64,000 nucleotides of DNA from Streptomyces rapamycinicus NRRL 5491 (lineage in GTDB: Bacteria; Actinomycetota; Actinomycetes; Streptomycetales; Streptomycetaceae). This document shows, in pieces, positions 25,009 through 34,053 of this stretch. The notes beneath the pieces were generated by a model, which saw nothing but the letters and a program-made list of their open reading frames with translations, had not been told where the DNA came from and ran no database searches. The DNA is taken from positions 2,852,001 to 2,916,000 of the forward strand of contig NZ_CP085193.1 of the NCBI RefSeq assembly GCF_024298965.1, read 5' to 3'. Within the stretch, counting starts at the first letter, position 1; each line of letters starts with the position of its first letter. Position numbers and translations under genes: made by a program.

Positions 25009-26802
25009 CTAGCGGGTCTTGGCCGCGGTGGTGCGGCCGTCCGCCCCGGCCGCGTCGTCCTCGTTCCCGGACGGAGAATCGGCATCCGACGGGGCGTCGG
25101 TGTCGGACGGGGTCGCCGGGCCGATGCGGATCTCGAACTCGCCCGCGTACTTCTCATGACCGGCGATGACCGCCATCTCGACGGCCTCCTCGCCCTTCTC
25201 ACCCCGGACGATCAGCGGATCGCGGCGCAGATCCTTCAGCAGGGCCCAGCACAGCCCCACCATCACCAGCGTGAAGGGGGCCGCCACCAGGATCGTCAGG
25301 TTCTGCAACCCGGTGAGGGCATCGCCCCCACCGCCGCCGATCAGCAGCATGACGGCCGCCACCGCTCCCGTGACCACGCCCCAGAAGATGACCACGAAGC
25401 GGGTCGGCTCGAAGGCGCCCTTCTGCGAGAGCGTGCCCATCACGATGGACGCGGCGTCGGCGCCGGAGACGAAGAAGATGCCGACGAGGACCATCACCAG
25501 GACGCTCATCACCCCGGCGACCGGGTACTGGTCCAGCACCCCGAACAGCTGTCCCTCCTGGGTGGATTCCTTCCCCAGCCGCCCCGCGGCCTGAAGCTTC
25601 ATCGACGAACCGCCGAAGATGGCGAACCAGATCAGGCTGACGGTGCTCGGAACCAGGATCACACCGCCCACGAACTGCCGGATGGTGCGGCCGCGGCTGA
25701 TCCGGGCGATGAACATGCCCACGAACGGCGTCCAGGAGATCCACCAGGCCCAGTAGAAGACCGTCCAGCTGCTCAGCCAGTCCGCGACCGACTTGCCGCC
25801 GGTGGCCTCGGTGCGGCCCACCAGCTGCGGCAGATCGCCGATGTAGGAGCCGATCGAGGTCGGCAGCAGATCGAGGATGATGATGGTCGGGCCCGCCACG
25901 AAGACGAAGACCGCGAGGAAGAGCGCCAGCACCATGTTGATGTTGGACAGCCACTGAATGCCCTTGGCGACACCCGAGACGGCGGACGCGATGAAGGCGA
26001 CCGTCAGGATCGCGATGACGGCGACCAGCAGCCCGGTGCCCACGTCGCTCTTCCAGCCCAGCACCTCGATACCGCTGCCGATCTGCAGCGCGCCGAGGCC
26101 GAGCGAGGCGGCGGAGCCGAAGAGGGTGGCGAAGATGGCCAGGATGTCGATGACCCGGCCGCCCCATCCGTTGGCGTTCTTGGAGCCGATGAGGGGCGTG
26201 AAGACCGCGCTGATGGTCTGCCGGCGGCCGCGGCGGAAGGTGCTGTACGCGATGGCCAGGCCGACGACCGCGTAGATGGCCCAGGGGTGCAGCGTCCAGT
26301 GGAAGAGCGTGGTGGACATCGCGGTCTGCATCTTCTCGGCCGCGGTGCCGGGGTCGGTCCCGGGCGGCGGGGAAATGAAGTGCGACAACGGCTCGCTCAC
26401 GCCGTAGAACATCAAACCGATGCCCATGCCCGCGCTGAACATCATCGCGACCCATGAGACGGTGCGGAACTCGGGTTCCTCGCCCTCCTTTCCGAGGGTG
26501 ATCTTGCCGTAGCGGCTCATGGCCAGCCAGAGGGCGAAGATCACAAACCCCGACGCGGCCAGGACGAAGGCCCATCCGCCGTTGTGTATCAGCCCGGAGA
26601 GCATGCTGTCCGAGACGTTCTCCAGGGTGTCGCTGGCCACGGACCCCCAGATGACGAAGGCGACCGTCAGCGCGGCGGAGACGCCGAAGACCACACGGTC
26701 CGTCCCGGGGGTCCGATGGGGCCCGGCGGGGTCGGAGCCGGGAAGATCCACGACCGGGGGATCGCCGCTGACGTCCCCCGTACTTGTACCTGTCTGCGGC
26801 AC
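25009..26802 (-). CDS. BCCT-family choline/glycine betaine transporter
   Basis: 597 aa from GTG 26802 (AAAGG 8 nt upstream). About 12 membrane segments. The family's sodium/substrate region MGIGLMFYGVSEP and the aromatic box WAWWISWTPFVGMFIARISRGR are both present. The C-terminal cytoplasmic tail (about 525-597) is acidic and Asp/Ser/Pro-rich; in BetP-like carriers this tail senses osmotic stress. It probably imports compatible solutes at high osmolarity. It stands alone between two terminator-like hairpins. Confidence 0.92.
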   Translation of the reverse strand: MPQTGTSTGDVSGDPPVVDLPGSDPAGPHRTPGTDRVVFGVSAALTVAFVIWGSVASDTLENVSDSMLSGLIHNGGWAFVLAASGFVIFALWLAMSRYGKITLGKEGEEPEFRTVSWVAMMFSAGMGIGLMFYGVSEPLSHFISPPPGTDPGTAAEKMQTAMSTTLFHWTLHPWAIYAVVGLAIAYSTFRRGRRQTISAVFTPLIGSKNANGWGGRVIDILAIFATLFGSAASLGLGALQIGSGIEVLGWKSDVGTGLLVAVIAILTVAFIASAVSGVAKGIQWLSNINMVLALFLAVFVFVAGPTIIILDLLPTSIGSYIGDLPQLVGRTEATGGKSVADWLSSWTVFYWAWWISWTPFVGMFIARISRGRTIRQFVGGVILVPSTVSLIWFAIFGGSSMKLQAAGRLGKESTQEGQLFGVLDQYPVAGVMSVLVMVLVGIFFVSGADAASIVMGTLSQKGAFEPTRFVVIFWGVVTGAVAAVMLLIGGGGGDALTGLQNLTILVAAPFTLVMVGLCWALLKDLRRDPLIVRGEKGEEAVEMAVIAGHEKYAGEFEIRIGPATPSDTDAPSDADSPSGNEDDAAGADGRTTAAKTR

Positions 26803-26870
26803 GCAAAAGACCTTTCACTGGGGGGTTTATCTAACAGATTTCCGGCTACCCAGGACTCCAGGATGCATGC

Positions 26871-26890
26871 CACCGGCCGTGGGGCCGGTG
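26871..26890. terminator. Hairpin between the M14 peptidase and BCCT genes
   Basis: Stem CACCGGCC / GGCCGGTG with loop gtgg; TTTT follows on the plus strand. It lies 70 nt past the peptidase stop and about 70 nt upstream of the BCCT start. Confidence 0.55.
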
Positions 26891-26899
26891 TTTTCGTGC

Positions 26900-26965
26900 G
26901 CCGTCAGGGCGTCAGGCCAGCGCTGTCAGGGCGTCAGGCCAGCGCCGTCGGGGCGTCAGGTCAGC
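26900..26965. repeat. 22-bp tandem repeat overlapping the peptidase stop codon
   Basis: Three units at 26900, 26922 and 26944 share GTCAGGGCGTCAGGCCAGC with few changes. The third unit contains the minus-strand TGA of the M14 peptidase, so the array is a tandem copy of that gene's 3' end. Confidence 0.8.
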
Positions 26966-28283
26966 ACGCGTCCACCGGCCGCCCCTCGGTGAGGTGGTAT
27001 GCGGCGCGCCCGTCCAGCAGCAGCGGCACCAGCGCGCGGGCCGACTGGCGCAGCGGTACGAAGGCGCTTCCGTCTCGCTTGGCGGGCCGCGCCGTCACCC
27101 CGTGCAGGGCCAGTTCGTCCCGTACCTCGCCGTAACTCTCGGCGTCCAGCCGGTAGCCGCACGGCGGATCCTGGAGGACCGTGTCCTCCTCCGGCGGTTC
27201 GTTGTCGGCGCCGCCGAGGTAGACCGGGCCCCGGTCGGCGTATCCGGCCAGCCGCGCCGCCGTCGTGGCCGCCTCGATCCGGGCGCGCCGCTGGGTGATG
27301 AAGTCGAAGGTGCCGTTCAGGGCCGCCAGATGGGAGCCCACCCGGCGGCGGTTGTTGAGGGCGGGGTCGGCCTTCTCGGCGTCGGTGAGCGGGTCGACGC
27401 GGGTCTCGGCCAGCAGCCCGACGGCGTGCTTGACGCCCGCGGTGTTGCGCAGGATCCGCTCCTGGCCGTCGCCCGCCACCTGCTTGACCGGCTCACCGGT
27501 CTCGGGGTCGGTCCAGATGCCGTAGACGCCGGTGGTGTGGCCCGCGGCCTCGACGCTGGGGCGCACATAGGCGTCCGACAGGGTCCGCGCCTCGCGGTGC
27601 ACCGGGTCCTGGGTGTTGAGGTTGCGCGGCCACAGCGCCAGCAGGTCCTTCACGTAGTACGGTTCGGTCGCCCCGTATTCGTGCAGGTCGTAGACGGTGT
27701 CCGGGCGCCAGTCGCGGATGACGCCCGCCATCGCGCGGGACTCTGCGGTGGAGAGCGCGATGTGGTCGCGGTTGATGTCCACGCCGTCGGAGTTGCCGCG
27801 GGTGTCGGCGGCGCGGCCGTCGGGGTTGGCGGTCGGGACGACGAGCACCTGGGTGCGCTCCAGGAAGCGCCGTGTCCGGCCGTCCTTGGCGTAGGCGAGG
27901 TCGCGGACGGTGGACAGACACGCCTCGCGGCCGGAGGGCTCGTCGCCGTGCTGGGAGCAGATCAGCAGCAGGACGTTGCCGCGCGCCGCCCGGGCCGGAT
28001 CGGCGGACGCGGCCGGTGCGCCGATCCGGACCAGCCGCAGCGGCCGCCCCTGCGCGGTGGCACCGATCCGGTCGACGGCGACGCGCGGTGCGGCCTTGTC
28101 GACGGCCGCGAGGAAGTCCGCCTCCTCGGCCTGGGTGGTCCACCGTGCGCCATGGCTGGTCTCGAACCCCGTACGCGGCGGGCGCTGTTCGGCCCGCGCG
28201 GGCGCGCTGAGGAACGACCCGGTCAGCAGCGCACCGATCGCGCCGCAAGTGGCGCTGCGGATGAGGGGTGACCGCGAGAACAC
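26961..28283 (-). CDS. Exported M14-family zinc carboxypeptidase-like peptidase
   Basis: 440 aa from GTG 28283, with a perfect AGGAGG 6 nt upstream. An N-terminal signal peptide (SPLIRSATCGAIGALLTGSFLSA, cut near ARA) marks secretion. Zinc ligands: H and E in SQHGDEPSGREA and a second His in YDLHEYG; an NPDG segment and NRDH follow as in M14 enzymes. A likely general-base Glu lies in GLLAETR. It probably trims peptides or cell-wall peptides outside the cell. It neighbours two more exported peptidases. Confidence 0.85.
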   Translation of the reverse strand: MFSRSPLIRSATCGAIGALLTGSFLSAPARAEQRPPRTGFETSHGARWTTQAEEADFLAAVDKAAPRVAVDRIGATAQGRPLRLVRIGAPAASADPARAARGNVLLLICSQHGDEPSGREACLSTVRDLAYAKDGRTRRFLERTQVLVVPTANPDGRAADTRGNSDGVDINRDHIALSTAESRAMAGVIRDWRPDTVYDLHEYGATEPYYVKDLLALWPRNLNTQDPVHREARTLSDAYVRPSVEAAGHTTGVYGIWTDPETGEPVKQVAGDGQERILRNTAGVKHAVGLLAETRVDPLTDAEKADPALNNRRRVGSHLAALNGTFDFITQRRARIEAATTAARLAGYADRGPVYLGGADNEPPEEDTVLQDPPCGYRLDAESYGEVRDELALHGVTARPAKRDGSAFVPLRQSARALVPLLLDGRAAYHLTEGRPVDAC

Positions 28284-28348
28284 GAAGGACCTCCTGGGTT
28301 GAGGGGATGCGGGGGCGTTATCGGTGCCGGCGTCCTGCCGGGCCCGAC

Positions 28349-28386
28349 GCCGGTGGGCCCCCGCGCGGCGGCGGGGGCCCACCGGC
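28349..28386 (-). terminator. Strong hairpin behind the S15 peptidase gene
   Basis: Perfect 16-bp stem GCCGGTGGGCCCCCGC / GCGGGGGCCCACCGGC with a 6-nt loop, 5 nt past the stop. Confidence 0.75.
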
Positions 28387-28391
28387 GCGGG

Positions 28392-30419
28392 TCAGTCGTG
28401 GCTGGACATGGACGGGAGCGGGGTCCGGTGGTGTGGGGCCCGTACGCCCTTCAGGGGCGGTGCGGCCGCCGTGCGCGAGGGGGCGGCCGCGGCCTTCGGG
28501 GCGCCGCCGACCAGCGGCAGACGGGCCGAGGTGCGGGGCAGGTCCAGGGTCAGCCGCGGGGTGGTGGACGGCGGTTCGATGAGGCCCGCGTCCGTGCCGG
28601 CGATGATCAGACCGAGGCGGTGGCCGGCCGGGACCACATGGTCGGTCGCCGCGAGGTCGAGGGTGATGGTGTACGCCTTGCCGGGGGTCAGCGGGCGGCC
28701 CTTGCCGTCGTCCGCGGAGTGACCGAGGTCGGCCCAGCCCCGGCTGAAGACCGTGTAGTCCACGTCCTCCTTGTCGGCGGCGGTCTCCTTGAAGCAGGCG
28801 CTGTCGCCCTCCGTGCCGCTGCCCCAGCAGGTGCGCCGGTCGAGGGTGGTGATCCCCTCGCCCGCCGCCGTGTAGTCGCGGATGGTGGCCGGGCCGAGGT
28901 CGACCAGGACCGCGGAGAGATGGGCGCTGGTGGTGGAGGGCGTGGCGGTGACGGTGACCGTGCCGGAGCCGGACAGCCGCAGGTCCTTCTCGAGCGGCCC
29001 GGTGGTGAAGCCCGCCTTGCCGGGCGTCGAGGTGTCGATCGCCGCGGACCAGTCGGCCTCGCTCAGCGCCGGGTCGTCGGTGAAGGTCTCGGTGGCGCCG
29101 GGCTCGGCCCGCTCGGTGCCGAGCACGCCCACTCCCGCCGTGGCGCCGCCGCGCGGGCGCAGGGTGGTCTGCCGGGTCCCGGAGGGGGGCCAGACGCGAT
29201 CGGTGGACCACTGGTCGGGGGCGCGCTCGACATCGGCCATCGGCTCGCGCTCGATGCCGTTGTCGACACCGAGGAGGTAGTGGTCGAACCAGCGGTGCAG
29301 GGTGCGCACCCACTCCCCGCGCCGGTAGTCGAACGGGTCGACATGCCCGGTCTGCGAGAGCCAGATCTTGCGCTCGACGCCCGCGTCGGCGAGGGCGTTC
29401 CACCACTGTCCGAGGTGCTTGGTGCGGACGTTGAGGTCCTGCGCCCCGTGGACGGCGAAGACGCTGGCCCGCACCTTGTCCACGGCCGGTACGTAATCGC
29501 GGTCGGTCCACAGCCCGGTCCAGTCGCCGTTGCGCGGGGCGCCGTCGACGAGACGTTTCTGTACGGCGGCGCAGCGGGCGTGGGCGCCATCGCTCTCGAC
29601 AGCGTCCGAGAGTCCGTCGGGGCCGGAGTCGAAGAGCGCGGCGCCCTTGGCGAAGTAGTAGTCGTACCAGGAGGAGATGGCGCCGATGGGCACGATGGTC
29701 TTGAGCCCCTTGACGCCGGTGGCGGCGACCCCGTTGGCGATGGTGCCGTCGTAGCTCTTGCCGATCATGCCGGTGGCGCCGTTGGACCAGCTCGCTTTGA
29801 CCCGCTCCCCGCCGGTGCGGGCGCTGTACGCGGTGGCGCGGCCGTTCAGCCAGTCGACCACGGCCTTGGCGGAGAGGATGTCGGAGCGGCCGCCGACGTC
29901 CACACAGCCGTCGGAGCGGTTGGTTCCGGCGAGGTCGACCAGGACGGTGGCGTAGCCGCGCGGTACGAAGTAGTTGTCGTAGAAGAGCGGGAATTGGACC
30001 GGATTCCCGGCCGCGTCATAGGTCTTGGTCTGGCTCTCGTTGCCGCGCCCGCAGCAGGAGTAGTACGGGCTGGCGTCCATGATGACGGGGATGCGACGGC
30101 CCTGAGCGGCGGGTTCGCGCGGCCGCACGATGTCCACGGCGACCCGGTCGGTCCGTCCGTCCGCGTCGCCGTCGAGCGTGGTGTCCACCCATACGGATTC
30201 GCGGATGGCGTTCTCGTAGGAGTAGACCGGTCTGCTTTCTGATGGGCCGTCCGGTTCGCCGTCCGGTCTGCTCTGCGCGACGGAGGCGGCGGAGGCGGCG
30301 TGGGCGGCCGGGGCACCGAGCGGTGGCAGCAGCGATATGGCGGCGGCGACGAGCGCGGTGACCGCCGACAGCACGAGTGTGGTCCAGGGGATGCGGGATC
30401 TCCGCGTCTGTAGCAGCAC
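28392..30419 (-). CDS. Exported Xaa-Pro dipeptidyl-peptidase (S15 family)
   Basis: 675 aa from GTG 30419; no good ribosome site is visible, so the start is uncertain. The N-terminus has an Arg-rich head and a long hydrophobic signal (TTLVLSAVTALVAAAISLL, cut near AHA). The alpha/beta-hydrolase domain has nucleophile Ser in GKSYDG (about 220), a catalytic Asp region VHGAQDLNVRTKH and His in TGHVDPF. A C-terminal PepX beta-sandwich (about 430-640: TVTVTATPSTTSAHLSAVLVD) follows. It removes Xaa-Pro dipeptides from peptides. It is divergent from the M1 aminopeptidase gene, so the two may share a control region at 30420-30603. Confidence 0.87.
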   Translation of the reverse strand: MLLQTRRSRIPWTTLVLSAVTALVAAAISLLPPLGAPAAHAASAASVAQSRPDGEPDGPSESRPVYSYENAIRESVWVDTTLDGDADGRTDRVAVDIVRPREPAAQGRRIPVIMDASPYYSCCGRGNESQTKTYDAAGNPVQFPLFYDNYFVPRGYATVLVDLAGTNRSDGCVDVGGRSDILSAKAVVDWLNGRATAYSARTGGERVKASWSNGATGMIGKSYDGTIANGVAATGVKGLKTIVPIGAISSWYDYYFAKGAALFDSGPDGLSDAVESDGAHARCAAVQKRLVDGAPRNGDWTGLWTDRDYVPAVDKVRASVFAVHGAQDLNVRTKHLGQWWNALADAGVERKIWLSQTGHVDPFDYRRGEWVRTLHRWFDHYLLGVDNGIEREPMADVERAPDQWSTDRVWPPSGTRQTTLRPRGGATAGVGVLGTERAEPGATETFTDDPALSEADWSAAIDTSTPGKAGFTTGPLEKDLRLSGSGTVTVTATPSTTSAHLSAVLVDLGPATIRDYTAAGEGITTLDRRTCWGSGTEGDSACFKETAADKEDVDYTVFSRGWADLGHSADDGKGRPLTPGKAYTITLDLAATDHVVPAGHRLGLIIAGTDAGLIEPPSTTPRLTLDLPRTSARLPLVGGAPKAAAAPSRTAAAPPLKGVRAPHHRTPLPSMSSHD

Positions 30420-30603
30420 GGGCGGACGGTAGCGCGAGTCAACTCCCGTACAGAAGAGGGCGATACGTGTCCTGGCGTGTCCGGGTCGATGCGCGTTGCG
30501 TCCGGATGTCGATTGGATGTCGGACGGCGTGATGGACGTGAGGTGCGTGTGAGGAGTACATAAGGTCACGAGTGATCGTTCTCCCCTACGAGTTGGAGGA
30601 CTC

Positions 30604-32094
30604 GTGCGTCACCACAGACTCCTCGTCCCGGGCGCGGCCGCGGCCTGCCTGCTGCTGGCGATCCCGGCATCGGCGGCCGATGCCACGCCGGGCGCCCCCG
30701 GCATCGGGGACTCCTACTACCCCTCGTACGGCAACGGCGGGTACGACGTCTCCCATTACGACCTGCGGCTGAAGTACCAGCCGAAGACGGACCGGCTGGA
30801 GGGCACGGCGACGATCGTGGCCGACGCCCGGCAGGACCTGTCCCGGTTCAACCTGGACTTCGCGCTCGATGTGAGCGAGGTGCTGGTGGGCGGGAAGAAG
30901 GCCGCCTTCAAGGCCACCGGAGACCATGAGCTGGAGATCACCCCGGCCGCGCCGCTGACCTCCGGCCGCCCCTTCACCGTGGTCGTGCGCTACAGCGGTA
31001 CGCCATCGAAGGTCGTGGCGAACGGTTTCACCTCCTGGCTGCGCACCCCGGACGGCGGGATCGCGGCCAATGAGCCGGAGTCGGCGTGGTGGTGGTTCCC
31101 GAGCAATGACCATCCGCTGGACAAGGCCACCTACGACGTATCGGTGGCGGTGCCGGACGGAACGCAGGCGATCAGCAACGGCACCCTGCAGTCGACCAGC
31201 TCCCAGCTGGGCTGGACCCGCTACAACTGGCGCTCCAGCAAGCCGCAGGCCACATATCTGGCCACGCTGGCGGTCGGCAAGTTCGACATCACGACGGACA
31301 CCACCGCCAACGGGCTGCCGGTGATCAACGCCTACAGCAAGGACCTCGGGGACAACGCGGGGGCGGCGCGGGCCAGCGTGGAGCGGTCGGCGGAGATCGT
31401 GGACTGGGAGTCCACGGTCTTCGGCCCGTACCCCTTCGACGCGCTGGGCGGCTATGTGCCCAACGTGCCCACGGGCTACGCACTGGAGACCCAGACCCGG
31501 CCGTTCTACAGCCCGAAGGGGTTCGCCAAGGGCGCGAACCCCTCGCTGATCGTGCATGAGCTGGCCCATCAGTGGTTCGGCGACAGCGTCTCGCTGAAGG
31601 ACTGGCGCGACATCTGGATCAACGAGGGCTTCGCCAGCTACGCACAGTGGCTGTGGTCGGAGAAGGAGGGCGAGGGCACCGCGCAGGAACTGGCGGACTA
31701 CACCTACGCCTCCTACCCGGCCGACGACCCCTTCTGGAAGGTCGAGCCGGGCAACCCGGGGGCGGAGAACCAGTTCCATGACGCGGTGTACGACCGGGGC
31801 GCGCTGGCCCTCCAGGCGCTGCGGAACCACATCGGCGACAAGGACTTCTTCGCGATCCTGAAGGGCTGGACGGCGGAGCACCGGTACGGGAACGCCTCCG
31901 TCAAGGACTTCGTGGCCTATGCGGAGAAGGTGTCGGGCAAGCCGCTGGCCTCGCTCTTCGACACCTGGCTGTTCACCCCGTCGAAGCCGGCCGCCGCGCA
32001 GGCGCGGGCCGCGGAGGTGAGCCCGGCCAAGGCGCCGGTGCGGCCGAAGTCGTGGCAGCGGATCCAGGACACCCACAGCGCCCACGGACGCTGA
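30604..32094 (+). CDS. Exported M1-family metallo-aminopeptidase
   Basis: 496 aa from GTG 30604 (GGAGG 5 nt upstream). Signal peptide LLVPGAAAACLLLAIPASAA. The M1 N-terminal beta domain is followed by the catalytic motif HELAHQWFGD (His318, Glu319, His322) and the third zinc ligand Glu341 in NEGFASY. The substrate exopeptidase motif is seen as GYALETQT, in place of the usual GAMEN, as in several bacterial M1 enzymes. At about 500 aa it lacks the large C-terminal helical domain of PepN. It probably digests peptides extracellularly together with its neighbours. Confidence 0.9.
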   Translation: MRHHRLLVPGAAAACLLLAIPASAADATPGAPGIGDSYYPSYGNGGYDVSHYDLRLKYQPKTDRLEGTATIVADARQDLSRFNLDFALDVSEVLVGGKKAAFKATGDHELEITPAAPLTSGRPFTVVVRYSGTPSKVVANGFTSWLRTPDGGIAANEPESAWWWFPSNDHPLDKATYDVSVAVPDGTQAISNGTLQSTSSQLGWTRYNWRSSKPQATYLATLAVGKFDITTDTTANGLPVINAYSKDLGDNAGAARASVERSAEIVDWESTVFGPYPFDALGGYVPNVPTGYALETQTRPFYSPKGFAKGANPSLIVHELAHQWFGDSVSLKDWRDIWINEGFASYAQWLWSEKEGEGTAQELADYTYASYPADDPFWKVEPGNPGAENQFHDAVYDRGALALQALRNHIGDKDFFAILKGWTAEHRYGNASVKDFVAYAEKVSGKPLASLFDTWLFTPSKPAAAQARAAEVSPAKAPVRPKSWQRIQDTHSAHGR

Positions 32095-32101
32095 GCCACC
32101 C

Positions 32102-32161
32102 GGGCCCCGGCCGGGTCCCCCACCCCGGCCGGGGCCCGGCGCCGCCGCGGCGCGGCGGCGC
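32102..32161. terminator. Double hairpin between convergent genes
   Basis: First stem GGGCCCCGGCCGG (32102-32114) with CCGGCCGGGGCCC (32125-32137). Second stem GCGCCGCCGC / GCGGCGGCGC at 32139-32161. It separates the M1 gene from the ABC permease gene. Confidence 0.75.
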
Positions 32162-32174
32162 TGTCGCGTACGGC

Positions 32175-32984
32175 CTACCGCTTGGCGGAGCGCTGGTAGG
32201 CCGTACGCGCCCAGAGATAGCCGCCGGCTGTCAGGGTCGCGCACCAGGCGACGGAGATGAGGGCGCTGTTGCCGATCTCCGTGCCCATCAGCAGACCCCG
32301 CAGCGTCTCGATGACCGGGGTGAAGGGCTGGTAGTCGGCGAACCAGCGCAGCCCGTCGGGCATGGACTCCGTGGGAACGATGGCGCTGCCCATGAAGGGG
32401 AGGAACTGCAGGGGCAGGGGTATGTTGCTCGCGGACTCGGGGGTCTTGGCCATCAGGCCGATCGCCGCCGCGACCCAGGTGAGCGCCAGCGTGACCAGGG
32501 CGAGCAGACCGGCGACCGCGAGCCATTCGACGGGGGTGGCATCCGGCCGGAAGCCGATGAACAGCGCGATGACGATGACGAAGGCGATGCTGATCAGCGT
32601 CTGGATCGCACTGCCCACGACATGCCCGGTGAGGAAGGACGACCGGGAGATCGCCATGGTGCGGAAGCGGTTGACGATGCCCTCGGTCATATCGACGCAG
32701 ATGCCCACCGCGGTGACAAGGGCCCCGGAGGTCGCGGCCATCAGGATGATGCCGGGCGCGACATAGTCGATATATCGATCGCTTCCCCCGCCACCGGTAC
32801 CGCCGCCGGCCATCCCGCCGATTCCGGCGCCGAGGGCCCCGCCGAAGGCGTAGTTGAACAGCAGCAGCATCAGCACGGGCATCGCCACGACGGAGGCCGT
32901 CATGGAGGGATAGCGCTGTGCGTGCTTCAGATTGCGGCGCAGCATCGTCAGCGAGTCGCGGGCGGCATAGGACAGGGCGGTCAT
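32175..32984 (-). CDS. ABC-2 type exporter permease (DrrB-like)
   Basis: 269 aa. Six membrane segments of the ABC-2 type: TASVVAMPVLMLLLFNYAFG first, then the MTEGIVNRFRTMAISRSSFLTGHV amphipathic loop typical of DrrB. A Gly-rich external loop (IGGMAGGGTGGGGS) lies between TM1 and TM2. It overlaps the ATPase stop as ATGA, so the two are coupled. It is the last gene of the four-gene operon starting at 35519. It probably exports a hydrophobic molecule; substrate unknown. Confidence 0.88.
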   Translation of the reverse strand: MTALSYAARDSLTMLRRNLKHAQRYPSMTASVVAMPVLMLLLFNYAFGGALGAGIGGMAGGGTGGGGSDRYIDYVAPGIILMAATSGALVTAVGICVDMTEGIVNRFRTMAISRSSFLTGHVVGSAIQTLISIAFVIVIALFIGFRPDATPVEWLAVAGLLALVTLALTWVAAAIGLMAKTPESASNIPLPLQFLPFMGSAIVPTESMPDGLRWFADYQPFTPVIETLRGLLMGTEIGNSALISVAWCATLTAGGYLWARTAYQRSAKR

Positions 32985-33970
32985 CGGATGCTCTCCTTCG
33001 CGGCACCGGCGGGCTCGCCGGAGCCGGAGTGGCCGGTGAGGGTGAGGAAGACGTCGTCGAGATCGGGGATGTGCACGGTCAGCCCCTCGGGCTCGAGCGA
33101 CGCGTCGTCCAGGACGGCGAGGACGGCCCGCAGGGTGGGGATGCCGCCGTCGCTGGGGACCTGGAGGGTGAGCGCCTCGCGGTCGGGTGCGGCGACGCCG
33201 AAGAGGTCGGTGGCCACGTCGAGTCCGGCCGTATCGGCGAACCGGAGGCGGATATGGCCACCGGGGATCCGGCGCTTCAGCTCCTCCGCGGTGCCCTCGG
33301 CGACCAGCGCGCCATGGTCCAGGACGGCGATGCGGTCGGCGAGTTGGTCGGCCTCCTCCAGGTACTGCGTCGTCAGGAAGATGGTGACGCCCTCGTCCGC
33401 GACCAGACCGCGGATGATCTCCCACATGGTGCGGCGGCTGCGCGGATCGAGTCCGGTGGTCGGCTCGTCGAGGAAGATGATGCGCGGATCGCCGACCAGG
33501 GTCATCGCCAGGTCGAGCTTGCGGCGCATACCGCCCGAGAAGGTGACGACGGGCTTGCGGGCGACCTCGGCGAGATCGAAGCGGCGCAGCAGTTCGGCGG
33601 CGCGCCGCCGTCCCTCGCGGCGGTCCAGATGGTGCAGATCCGCCATGAGGAGCAGGTTCTCCTCGGCGGTCAGCAGATTGTCCACGGCCGAGAACTGCCC
33701 GGTGACGCCGATCGCGGCGCGTACGGCATCGGCGTCGCGGACCAGATCGTGGCCCGCGACCCGGGCCTGGCCGGAGTCGGCGGATATCAGCGTGGACAGG
33801 ATCTGCACGGTGGTGGTCTTGCCCGCTCCGTTGGGTCCGAGCATGGCGAAGACCGTGCCCTCGGGGATGCTCAGGTCGATGCCCTTGAGCACCGCCTTGT
33901 CACCGTAGGACTTGGTCAGTCCGGTGGCCGTGATCGCCACCGGAAGGGTGGATGTGGAAGACGCGGTCAT
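32981..33970 (-). CDS. ABC exporter ATPase (DrrA-like)
   Basis: 329 aa from ATG 33970. Walker A GPNGAGKTTT, Q-loop, signature TFSGGMRRKLDLAMTL, Walker B IIFLDEPTTGLDP, and the switch region FLTTQYLEEADQ (Gln replaces the usual His, as in DrrA-type proteins). The C-terminal domain (about 235-329: LTVHIPDLDDVFLTLTGH) is that of daunorubicin-resistance ATPases. It pairs with the downstream permease. Multidrug or lipid export is likely. Confidence 0.9.
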   Translation of the reverse strand: MTASSTSTLPVAITATGLTKSYGDKAVLKGIDLSIPEGTVFAMLGPNGAGKTTTVQILSTLISADSGQARVAGHDLVRDADAVRAAIGVTGQFSAVDNLLTAEENLLLMADLHHLDRREGRRRAAELLRRFDLAEVARKPVVTFSGGMRRKLDLAMTLVGDPRIIFLDEPTTGLDPRSRRTMWEIIRGLVADEGVTIFLTTQYLEEADQLADRIAVLDHGALVAEGTAEELKRRIPGGHIRLRFADTAGLDVATDLFGVAAPDREALTLQVPSDGGIPTLRAVLAVLDDASLEPEGLTVHIPDLDDVFLTLTGHSGSGEPAGAAKESIR

Positions 33971-33990
33971 GGCGGTCCTGTCTCTTCCAT

Positions 33991-34027
33991 GGGCTGTCAT
34001 GGGCTGTCGTGGGCTGTCGTGGGCTGT
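33991..34027. repeat. 10-bp tandem repeat before the DrrA-like gene
   Basis: Units GGGCTGTCAT, GGGCTGTCGT, GGGCTGTCGT and GGGCTGT start every 10 bp at 33991, 34001, 34011 and 34021. They lie between the DUF4097 stop and the ATPase start. Confidence 0.8.
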
Positions 34028-34053
34028 GAGTCAATCGGGGTGCGGGAGGGTCG

